Shown in pieces: positions 1 to 11,900 of a stretch of 64,000 bases of DNA. The notes below the pieces were generated by a model that did not search any database, had not been told where the DNA came from, and was given only the letters and a program-made list of their open reading frames with translations. The position numbers and the translations under genes are program-made. Numbering within the stretch: the first letter of the stretch is position 1; the number at the start of each line of letters is the position of its first letter. Source of the DNA: Henricia sp. BOLD:AAB3569 (Eukaryota; Echinodermata; Asteroidea; Spinulosida; Echinasteridae); NCBI GenBank assembly GCA_037783545.1, contig JBBELK010000024.1, positions 1,364,001 through 1,428,000 on the forward strand, read 5' to 3'.

Positions 1-86
1 ATCATCAACAAAAATAGCAATTAGGATCTGCTAATTGCGCACTTTGGAGCAGAATATCTGAAATAATAGTATTTAGACATCGTGGG
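1..86 (+). other. NBR1 5' leader / upstream sequence
   Basis: This precedes the NBR1 start codon. An in-frame TAG at 15-17 with no ATG between it and 87 supports 87 as the start. It may be 5' UTR, or partly intron if a non-coding exon lies upstream. The promoter is probably outside the window. Confidence 0.5.
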
Positions 87-3000
87 ATGGGAGAACGCCG
101 GGAACTCATTACCTTAATCGTTCATTTTGAAGGACGCAACGAATCTCTTTGGATTGAATACGGCACGAAATGGTTGAATTTGGAAGCAATGGTAATGACG
201 ACGTAGCATATTAAATCGAAATCCTGCAATCGAATTCCTGCTTGCTATGCTAGGGGTTAGGGGCCTACATCCTGTCCAAAAATTTGGGGGGTGGGGGTGA
301 GGTTTGACAAAAATGTCCTGTCCAAAAGAGGGCTTTTTTAAAGCATCTTTACCATGATCAAGACTTGCTATTAAATAATGAGTAATAATGTTTTTTAAAA
401 TAATTTGTGAATGTGAATGTGGTAGGCCTCAAAATTTACCAATTTTTCCATTTGGTAAAATTCAACTTCAAGAAGAAGGCTGGTAGGCTAAATTGACTTT
501 GTTAATTTTATTTTGGAAAAATGTATGGTATAAATTCCGTTTACTGGTCGCCACTGAGACATCGTGTGTGAAAAAAAGAAAGTGCAGACAAAATTTATGT
601 AAGACGGTCATGTTATATTAAAGGCACAGGCTCGTCAGCATTGCGCGTGCGCCAGATTCGTGCCACGAAATACGCAGCTCTATAGCAAAGGCACGGAGCT
701 GCGTATTTCGTGGCACGAATTTGGCAGGCGCGCATTGCCGATGAGCCTGTGCCTTTAAGCGTCAACAGGGTCAACAAAGCGTCAACAACCATTAGTGAGT
801 TCATTTTTCGGTCTCCAAACTCTAGGACAGGAAACTTACCAGAAACAAAATTTATTCAGTAAAAAAGAACATGAACTTTCCCGCTTAGGGCCGCTTAAAA
901 ATGCAATAAAACTAGGACGACTACTGAAGCCGCCGTTTTGACTGCCCTATAGAAAAATGGAGCGGTCTCGCACAATCAAAATGGCGGCTGGCAGAGTTGC
1001 ATGAACGATACCGTCATGTTCGTGCTTTGTCACTCAATATTTTTACACTTAAGTTAAAAAGCTTTTGCGGTAAAAGTAATAGGCCTACATTAGATATTTA
1101 GGAACCCAATAAGTAGGTCAATACATATTTGCGCATGAGAATGCTTGTATTATTGGTTGACGCTTTGTTGATGCTTTGTTTACAATTTTTTCAAGGATAT
1201 TGAGATTTTGATACCATATCAATTGTAATATTTTTCTCACTACCTTTTTGAAATTTCACATTCTCAATTAATATATTTTCAAAAAAAACCAATGTTTTGT
1301 AAACTTCTAATTTATCTGGTTTCATAAAGCAGTGCAGAAATAAACCCTTTCACGGTTAACAATGCGTTGCTGTGTGCGTGCGCGGATAGTATACAAATGC
1401 ATTGTTAGGTCACTGTGAATTAGCTACGATCCGCGCACGCACATGGCAACGCAAGTTCGAAGTGCCCCGTGAACAAGATGGCGTCGATAACCGTGAAGGG
1501 GTTTATTACACCAACCTTTCTGCTTCCACATCCAAATTGGAGAGTGCCAAAATGGATAGTATTTTGGGGAGGTATTTTATATAATTGTTTGTTTCCGATG
1601 CATAGTATTTTGGGGAGGTACAAATGTATTTTATATGATTATTAGGTTAGAATGAAATCCATTTTCTGGACAAAATCTGAACAAGCTCCTTTAAATTTAT
1701 TCCTTTCATTTTATTCAATATTAGTTCAATATTTTACTCTTTTGGAGTGGGTCATTCCTATGCCTGAATTCCTAAGGCCAAACAAAATAAATGGTGTGTT
1801 TACGGTAATCCGACCTACCTGGAATTTTTTAGGCCAAATTGCCGACCTCAAACTTTTTATTGCCAATTTTCAAGTTGATAATTTTGAATGAGCACTATTT
1901 GCAATAATTGCCAACGAACATAACATTTTGTATACTTGTACATGTACATGAACATGGTTAAATAGTGTTAATAGTGAGTTTCAAACATTGCAAAACAACA
2001 CGCAAATGCATGAACTGAAATGTAAAAAAAATTATAAAATAAAATTATTTTCCTACCTACCTACCTGGATTTTTTTTTAAGGCCGTTACAGTAAACGCAC
2101 AATTTTTTTTTGTTAGCCTAATGAATGCTTGTTTTTGAATAATCCACTTTAAAATTTTACTTTTCTGTTCTCATCTAAACAGCTGAATTGCTACCTTAAT
2201 GTGGGCGATATTGGCATAACATACATGGACGACGAGAATGACGAGGTAATTTACCTTGGTGTGGGTTGATCCCTAGTCATAAAAATGCATTAGGTATGAT
2301 AATGCAGACAAACTGCCTGTCTTGAAAACGGTTATGACATTTCATTACATGAAAGCCAATGATATTTGACTTAATATGCACCTCTAATCTATTAATATTA
2401 TTGTCCCACAACTTTTTGCAAAGACTATTTATGCTATACACAGTATTATAGTTCTAATATGAAATGGTAGTCTGAACAGTTTTTACTGATTTTTTCTACT
2501 TTACAAAATAAAATTCTATGAGTGACGTCGACTCGGAGGTGGGGAGGGGGGTGCTTCTTTTTAATTAAGTTTTGCAGGATTACAAGATAGGACACTGAAG
2601 ATAGATCTGACTTCTTGTGACCTACATGTGTATAAACCATGTAAAGTTGATACATGTACTTGATAATAGGAATTTAGGGATTTTGGATTAGTTGGGCAAC
2701 CGAGATCTTACAAGTACTTTTTGTGAGGCAATTTTTATGAGGCTACAAATGCAAGTAAAATATGGTTTTAATGTTTTTGTTTTCTATTCTGCTTATTATC
2801 ACAGATCTGCCTCAATTCTGAAGGTGAGTTATTGCGACAGTTGGTTACAATTGATAATGACCATCAATTCCTGAATGAATTTTTAGTACCTAGCAAAATA
2901 ATGTGCCCATGTTTCTCACAGGTTAATTACATGAACAGGTACATTTATTTTCACTACACAAAGCACTCTCTCTAACACAAAGCAGACAATATTTCTTTGT

Positions 3001-5980
3001 CCTGTTGTGGAACTCAACAGATGGAGACTGCACATCTGTTGACATTATGCATTATTTGTGCAGCCTTGGATGCCCACCATTATATTGTGTATAAACTACA
3101 TGTACATGAACAAATAATCACGAGTTATCAAAACATTGCAAACTATATGTAGTGGCATTTGCAGTTTGATGAAATCAATAGACCTATGACATAACCAGGG
3201 GTAGATATTCCCTCAAAAAATTACTTGCGCCTTGCGCAAGTTGGCACTGGAATTAACTTGCGCTTACAAAAACTTACTTGCGTTACCTTAGATGACAAGT
3301 CAGAATCTGAATCACGGTCTCTGGAAACCTTAGTTACCGAGTCTGTTTTTGCGCCGGAAATTTCTTTCCGACCCAGCAGTGTCTAAGCCGATGTTTCAGT
3401 ATTTTCGTCACCAAACTTTCCACTCTGCCGTCCAAAAAAATAAAAAAGCGTTTTATCTTCTTCCCGTGATCGTTTCATCATGGAGCCCAGCCATGAACAA
3501 TTCTGCAGCGATGTGTGTTTACGTACGTGTCAACTGTCAAACGATGCTTGTTTTCCACGTGCATTGCACTCGTATCCAATACATTGATTTCCGTACTTGT
3601 GTGTAGCATGAGTGGGAGCTAATCGCAGGGAGCGAGGTTATGCACATGCATAGACTTGTGTAAAATCTGGAGTCGTTGGGAATCGGAATCGCGATACCGT
3701 CCTTTGGAGAAATCTTTTACCATTATCTTGGCGATTTCAGGACGTACCTGGCGACTCTAAATGTTACAATTTGGCAGTGTTTTATATCAGGTTTTCGAGA
3801 TATGTTTATAAATTACCTGCCAACGTTTTGTTTTGAAAAACGAACCAAGTTAAACTGGAATGGCGATTCGATTCCGAAAGTATTTAAATCGCCGAGGTTG
3901 AGTTCGAGCGATCATGGATTCTCGCGTGCGATCCTGTATGCTCCGAGTGCAGTGTTCTCAGATCGTGCTCCCGCCGTTCGCGCGAGAAGATTGTTCGCGT
4001 GTTCAGAACAGACCGCCCGAACTCGAACCGAAGCTCACATACGCACAGTGTCTAGTTTCCAACACATGTGTGGTGAGCAAACTTTATCGATGCATCGTGT
4101 CTGCACGTACCATACTACATTGTATGTGCCAACGATCACGCACACTGACAGCGTGAATACATAAAACACGGACCGGCGTAAATGACCGACACAACAAGGA
4201 AGACAAAGAAAGGAACTTCAAGTAAACTCGTTTTTATTCAATTAAACATGTGTCAAATCATGGTCAAATCAAGTAAATTTTAATCAGCAAAGTAATGTTG
4301 AGGTGCAATAAAGTTGAAACCGTACTTTATGCCAACTTGCGCAAAGTGCAAGCTTGTGCTTTGGGTTACTTGCGTTCGTTAATTTTTACTTGCGTTGCGC
4401 AATCACTTCAATGGTAATTTCGAGCCCTGAATGACGTCACACAATGTTTACCACGGTGCATTATGGGTGAAAAGTAGGGACGAAATCTCTGCATCGCTAG
4501 TTTGCACAATTATTGCAGGGCCATTTTCGCCGCCTTAAAAGTCAAAACCATAGTTCCGGCGTCCGTCGTGCGCTTAAAACTCACGCAGGCACAACTAAGT
4601 TGACACGAACCATTTTAGAAATTTACGATCTTTGTTTTGGACGTTTTTGCCAGCGAAGCGGTTAGTAAAGTTCACAAAGTTACGTGCATAATACGCTAGG
4701 CGCTATGCATGCAACGCACACAAAGTTCGAAAACTAGCGATTTCGGCCCCACTTTTCACCCATAATGCACCGCAGTAAACATCGCGTGACGTCATTACGT
4801 TTCAGGTCTATTCAGGCTAAATTTGAGATAAGTAAATTGTCGTCATCATGTTCATGGTCCAGTTTTACCAGTGTGAGGGGAGTGTCTTGGGCATTATAAA
4901 GTAAGCCATTAGTCATTGCTTCCTGGTTCATGGCGTGGTCCATCATTGGAGTTCATTGAGTTCATATAGCACAGTCTTTCTGCACTCGCATGCCTAGTAA
5001 CTTCATTCCAAATGTGCAGATTCTGCAGAATCACACAGTTGAATTCATATGTTGCCTTAGGAGATCAATATTTTAACAATTAGTATGTAAGTTGGTTGGA
5101 TGACTGGGAATGGCACAATTGCCAGTATTTTTAATCCATTAAAAACCATGCCATGAAAATGGGAAAAACTAAACTTCCGTACAAACAAAATATACATACT
5201 AATATCTCAATCAAAAGCTGAATACTTCAACTGCACAAATACAAAATTATGAATAAGTGGTTATTTTTAGGGATTATGACCCAGGGACCGCCGGGGTGAA
5301 TAAATTCGATACAAATGTGGACAGACGTCCATGAGTTTGGGAAATTTGGATGCAGTGAAAAGCAACTTGGCTTCACCGAGATTTGAACTGCGGACCTTCT
5401 CAGTTCTGCTCAACGTGCAGATCGAGCTATGAAGCCAACTGGTAGTCTCGAATCATGGTAGTGCAGTTGTTTCTTACTGATTGGGATTGGCTATCACGTG
5501 AGCTTAGCAAACCATACAGAGGGATAAACCCTTAAATGAGATAACCACCCCTCCCAGAGATCACTTGCAAAACAAAACTAAAAACATTGAGATGTTGAGT
5601 ACAACGTGTATTGTGAAGCTTCCAAATAATATGGAGTTAGGGGCCGCTTCAACTTCTGGCCGCTATGGTCATTGAAGGGTTAAATTCAAGTTGAAAAAAA
5701 AACATGCCTGTGATTTTCAAATCATACGGCTGTAGCACTAATTTTGAATTTAATCAACCAGAAAATGAGAAGTGTCCAAATGTGATTTTAGGGTTGACCA
5801 GAAAATTTCATTTTCTTATCAGAGGAGCTAACTGAAGCAAAGAAAGTTGCCCGCAAACAAAAAGACCAGCTCAATCTTAAAGTAACGCGTAGCACACCTG
5901 GGACAACGCCACCTCAGCCACCTGGGAAGATCAGTTCAAGCCGGGCTGAACCGGTTGAAGCATCCGAACCAGAGCCACAG
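87..5980 (+). CDS. NBR1: NBR1 exons 1-4: PB1 domain
   Basis: Exons 87-191, 2183-2245, 2805-2823 and 5823-5980. The PB1 domain mediates hetero-oligomerisation, in human NBR1 with p62. The first strand reads LITLIVHFEGRNESLW, then WLNLEAM closes exon 1. Exon 2 ends in the acidic OPCA stretch ITYMDDENDE, matching human IKYLDEENEE. Exon 3 is a 19-nt microexon giving ICLNSE, which joins ELTEAKKVARKQ in exon 4, matching human VSINSQGEYEEALKMAVKQ. I see no basic-cluster lysine in the first strand, which suggests an acidic-face-only PB1, as in human NBR1. The second half of exon 4 is a Pro/Ser/Thr-rich linker. Confidence 0.9.
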
Positions 5981-8900
5981 GTGGGATTCCGATCCTTTCT
6001 TAGACTACTAAAGTGTGAAGTCACTTGTCATGTTAACTGGGTCTAAGCATTCGCTGGTAACGTCCATTGCTCCCATTGACCCAGTTTAAACCTTGGCAAA
6101 ACACAAAGGGTGACATTTTCACAACATCATTGGGTCCATAGGGAAAACCTGAGGGAATATACCAACTGTGCCTTGTAGCTCAGCTGGTAGAGCGTCTGCC
6201 CGGTGAGTCAGAGGTCTCAGGTTTGAATCCCGATAAGGCCCTTACGATTTTTCTCTCATCCCAAGTTCGGTTGTTTTATGTCATTTCAATGGTGATTAGG
6301 CACCATACCAGATGTTGCGTTGTCATTATCTTAACTGACAACATTCTTTGTTTCTTTTCTATTTTATTTCAATTCTTAAACAACATTTCAACTGACATAT
6401 CTTTGTCTCAGGCTCCAAAAATGTCAACAAATCCGAAACTTCCTGTCCAGTGCAGTAGTAGTAGACCCAACAGCAGAGCATCCAACTCATACTACACCAA
6501 CCTTTTAACCGCCGTCGGCCAGCAGCAAGCTGCCAAAAAAGCACAACAGCAACTGCAGAGTACTGAGACACCAGCGATGAAAGCATCCCCATCAAAAATG
6601 TCTCCTGCTGATGACATGGCCAGCGAGCCCAATTCCACTGAGACTGCCGTAGGGTCAGCTAGCTCGGAGACAGTTGTCCCAGAGGAGGTACGCAATCACT
6701 ATTTAAAGATAGAGTACATAATTAGTACAAAAACTTTATTTCCACTCGTATTTTATAGTCTGTCGAGAAAACTGCCTTGTAGAAATTTCAGCTACATAGA
6801 TGCAGTAATACTTCAGTAATACTTGTGTATGAATGAATGGTAAAAAAAGTTGTCGGCAGACAACTTTAAAAAAAAAACCACCTTCAATCAACAATTTCTC
6901 CCGCAGAGACCCATTTTACACAGACAAAAATCATGTGGTGTTCGTTATCTTTGCTCTCTGTCTCGTATGATCCCCTAAAGAAATCAAGTTGCTGAAGGAT
7001 TTGCCGACGTAAATCGTTGCCCGGTAGCCACCTTTTAGTCCTTTTTGTCTTGTCAACCCGTGAAGTAAAATTGTGGGTAACTGCAAATTGGGCTTAAATA
7101 CATTTCTGTGTATTTTTGCATGTGGTGTTTGTTGACGGTGATGTTGGTGTTTGCATTTCACTCCAGCTTGTTGAGAGAGTTGTTCGTGGTGTCCTGCAAG
7201 GCTTGGACAGGGCAGTCGTTGATGCTATGTATGAGAAAAGCACTCCCAGAATCAGTGATCAGAGTGACAGTGGTCGCCTAGCCAGAAGTAAGTCTGCATC
7301 TCTTGCTGTTTACTGAGGCAGGACAACAATTCATAATTGCAGTTTTTGTACACTTCTAACACCAACTGCTTGGGGTAGTTATCAACCTCCATTCCCTCGC
7401 AACTAAGCACAAATCATTTACAGTCGATGCTTGACAATAAGAGCACTGTTAATACAACATTTCGCTTATAACGAGGGCAATTTAAAGTCCCGATCCATTG
7501 TTTTTCATTATATAATACAAGGTTCCTGTAATGACAAGGTGATTTTAAACGTTGCAAGGACCTCTTATAAATAGAAGATCAACTGTATTTGTCAGTGCAT
7601 GCACAAGTTTTGACGAGTCTTTTTGATGCTTTTCAGAAGTGTTTTACCACCTTGGAATCGCCTGTGATAATTGTGACAAGACTATTGTTGGTATCCGCTA
7701 CAAGTGTGGGTGAGTAAACTGCATGAAAGTATATCTTGTCCGAGATTACCAGTGAAAGCAATGCAAAATGTTAGCTATCTTGTCATGATGCAACAACAAC
7801 CGTTTTTAAGGCCTTACATGCTAAAGTGCATCTCGGCCACAAAATAGCACTAAAATTAGCACCACTTCTCTGCTATACTAAGCATGCCTTTTTAGTTCAA
7901 GCAAAAGTGATCTCAAACCGGCACAGTTTATGAGGGCAGTTCATGAAAAAGTTACCGTTCCATGTGTCCTAGTGATGCAACAACAACCATCTCCAAGCAT
8001 GAAATGGCTCTGCTTAATGATTTTAATGATTTATGTACGAAAAATAACACATCAGGTGTAACCGGGGACACTAAATGTCACACTTTTGGACCCCTAAGCT
8101 CAAAGTAAGAATGCCTATATTCATAATGGTACTCTTAAACCACATAAATGATTCACTGGTTGATTCTATTTGTACTGATAGACATTGCATTGACTACGAC
8201 CTGTGTGAGACATGCGAGGACCTGGAGTCCATTCACAACCCTAACCATGTGTTCTTGAAGCTCCGTCAGCCGGCCACAAAGGGACTTAACCTCAAGTCTG
8301 ACGGCCGCTTGGTACCTCTGCTGAAACGTCCTGTCTACAATGACGAAGGCTCGGCTACGGTCATTAACAGGTTGGTTTATTAGACACATGAGTCAATGAC
8401 ACACTACTCACAATAATTTAGGGATATTGGTGTGGGTCAATTGGTTTTTTGTTTTTGTAAATGACTGTTTTAACCTATTCATATGACAAGGTGTGTCTGT
8501 CAGGCAGATACAATTGTCTAATCATATACAAAATCATTCAAGCGGAATGCATACCCTCAATAAAATATCTGCGTACACCCCACAATATCCCTGACGTTTT
8601 GTGAGTAGTATAACTACATGTAGATAAATCATTTCCCAAAGACTTGTACCTGTATGAAACCTACATGTATATTAAAACCTGGCTAAATTACAAGATGATA
8701 ATAGCACTGATAATTTTGCTAACAAGGACAGTTTGTTTTTCATTGTTTTCATTCTTAATGATCAAGGTTCCTGTTAAATCAAGGTAATCTGAAAGGTCCC
8801 AAGGACCTCTTATTAACGAGGTTTTACTGTATGAAATCCTCCAATTTATACACCATTTTCCATAGGACCAAGGGGTTAGGATTAATGTTTATGAATTGCA

Positions 8901-11900
8901 TTGGTTAGTAAAAAATGTCTCATCACTTCTAGTCCGACACCTGTGCCATCTTTTCCTCAATAAGAGAGCAATAAAAGTAAAATTCAGCATAGACTTTCGT
9001 CCCAACCCCTAAAATGTTGCCCTCCTTTTCCAGCGTCAAATTGAAGAAAATGCAGGACAAAATGGCTCGCAGAGCAGCCAAGGTCGAACTGAAACGCAAA
9101 CTGAAGGAAGAGAAACGCCGCAGCGAATTGCGTCACGCCATGTCACCGGCTAAACGCGAACGTCTTGAACGCATGGCCGAGAGGCAGGTCACTGAAATAC
9201 TACAAGCTGCTCACGTCATTGGTAACCCTGAGATGGAGGGCGTGACTGCCAAGGAACCTGAAATGGACTCCGGCGAATCGCATGAGACAAACAAGCCCCT
9301 CATGTGAGTTGTTAAATACTGCTGTGGTGACTTAAAGTGGATTTCGTTTTAACTTTACAATCATACAAAATACCTCACCAAAATACTATCCATGGGAAGA
9401 AAGCGGGAAATCTGCAATCTCCAATTTGGATGTGTAATTACTGCACTGCTTTTATGGAACCAGATAAATTAGTTTACAAAACATCAGTGGTTTTTTAACG
9501 ATATCCTTGAAAATATTTTTTAAATTTTTTTATTAAACTTTATTTCAAGAGGGTGACCCTTACAGCTAAAAAGCTGACTTTAAAGGGGCCCTCAAATACA
9601 TATACACGTAAAACAATAAACATTACACATTTATATTGCACACCTATAGTTTTGAGAACCAAACATATCAAAGACAGAAACAGACACACAAACAAGATAC
9701 AAGTAACAAACAACACACAATAAGTTGCACTTTACACGGAATGAGAACGAGTAATTTTAGAATGGTAATGAGAAAAATATGACAACTGATACGGTATCAA
9801 AATCTCAACACCCATGGGGAAAAATGGGTGGGTCAAAAATGTGATCTGGACACACCCCATTAGGTTTGTAGCACTGATCACTGTTGTGTATATATTCAGC
9901 ATGTGGTTCTCTCTCTAACTCTTACACACGTATCAATCTTGTGACCGCAGGTGTTTCAAGATGGATGCTGAGTTTGTTCGTGATGGCAACTTACCAGACG
10001 ATACCCACATGCAGCCAGGAGCCGGGTTTACCAAGAGCTGGGTCATGAAAAACACTGGACCTGCCGACTGGAACAAGGACACCAAAGTAAGGACTGACAC
10101 AATGTAGATGTGTTGTTTAGGGTGTCAGTAGGGAGGTTTAGATGCACGTAAAACGCGAAATGCTTTAAACATGTGGTCATTATTCTGAAGAGATCTTAGA
10201 ACAGATGGAAACAAAAACCTACATCTTTGACTTTCGTGGCAAGATAAAACTTTTGATGTGACCAAGATTTGAGCCTGGGTTTTAAGACCTCCGGTGCTGA
10301 AAGAATTTCGCATTCACGTGCATCTGAACCTACCCAATATTAGTTATGAATACAACATCTGATATGGTGCTTGATCACCATTGAAATGAAACAACCAAAC
10401 TTGGGATGAGAGAAAAATCATAAGGGCCAATGGCAACGCATGACTTTACATGCACTGTAAAATGTTGACAGTAGTAGTAGTATTTCGGAGGGGGGGAGGC
10501 GGGTCTTGAAGAATATTACGCTCTGTAGAACAGTGAAAATGTTGACAACTTTGGACGACTCCTTAGATAAAACTGAAGAGTGTTTTGGAGAATCTTTGTT
10601 TGGTCATAATTTGCAATTGTCATTTGTTTGTTAGGTGAAATTCTTGTGGGGCAACATGTCTGCCACTAACCCTGATGCAGTGGCAGTGCCGCCAACAGCT
10701 CCTGGTGATGAGGGAGTGATCTGCCTGGACTTTGTGGCTCCGCCTGCACCGGGACAGTACCAGAGCCACTGGCGTCTAGCGCAGGATGGGGAACACTTTG
10801 GCCATCGCATCTGGTGTCGTATCACTGTCGAAGAACCTACTGAGGATGACAAAAAGGTACTATGGAATCATTGCTTTCAGAACCTTATCCCCATCATGGC
10901 CCAATTTCATAAAACTGAGAGAAAAAATTCCTTAATCCAATTTCCAAAATTAAATTGCTTTGTAAAAAAAAAATACTTATGACTGCTAACCCATTTTTAT
11001 AAAGCAATCAAATTTTGGATCAAGCAAATTTTTCTGCTAAACAGCTTTATGAAATTGGCCACATGCCACTTCTCAAAATTTCGTCAAAGTCAAAGCTCCA
11101 TAAAAAGAGCACTGATTTTACAACATTCTGCTTTTTAGAAGTTTTAAAGTTCCATTATTTTCGTTCTCTATAATACAATGTTCCATTTATAGTAAGGTAA
11201 TCTGCAAAGTCCCAAGGATCGCTTATTAACAAGTTACAACCGTAATAATGTCTTTTCCCATTGTTTGCTTCATTTTGAAAGATTTTGAGAGTAGAAAAAT
11301 GAACCACTTTCATTATTTAAAAAGTATGTTGCTTTCAAGTCATTTCATGAATTTTAGGCCAAAAAACCAAGTGTAAATTGAATTTTCCCAAAATAATGTG
11401 GCGACGAGGTTTTTTTTTCTTAGTTTTTTGTTTGTTTTGTTTTGATAAGTGGATTCCAAGCAATAAAGTCAAGTTGACATGAAGCCAACAAGCATGTTTT
11501 TAATCGGAACACTCAACAGACGGTGTGTCTAAGTTAAAAATTTAAAAAACCTTTGATGTGCAGGGTTGAAAGTGATGTGCGTGCTAATGCTAAACATAGT
11601 ACTTTTTTATGGCCTAAGGTATTTTATCACATGGAATGGGGTTAAACATAGTAACTAGCCTGTTAAAGGCACAGGCTCGTCAGCAATGCGCGTGCACCAA
11701 ATTCGTGCCACGAAATACGCAGCAAAAGCATGAAGCTGCGTATTTCGTGGCACGAATTTGGCGCGCGCGCATTGCTGACGAGCCTGTGCCTTTAATGTTA
11801 CACGTTTCCCATGACTGTAGATGTACCATCTTCTTTTGTTTTGTATGCATCCCCATCAGATAGTGGAAGATGCCAGCCAGGAAGCCTCCTCCAATGCTGT

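Larger units (their letters stand above)
192..2182. other. NBR1 intron 1
   Basis: A 2-kb intron holding the TTAA foldback at 622-754 and a decayed repeat at about 1200-1690 interrupted by another MITE (1342-1505). The remainder shows no feature I can support. Confidence 0.6.
2824..5822. other. NBR1 intron 3
   Basis: A 3-kb intron with a nested pair of DNA elements (about 3169-4812) and a SINE (5271-5436). Open frames inside 3349-4164 resemble no protein I know and belong to the inner element. Confidence 0.6.

Noticed and set aside
3676-4164. 162-residue open frame as a gene
   Set aside because: It lies within a nested DNA element, has no recognisable domain and overlaps another frame of similar quality.
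6170-6240. Functional tRNA gene
   Set aside because: The A and B boxes fit but the anticodon stem does not pair cleanly, and the body after it is repeated elsewhere.
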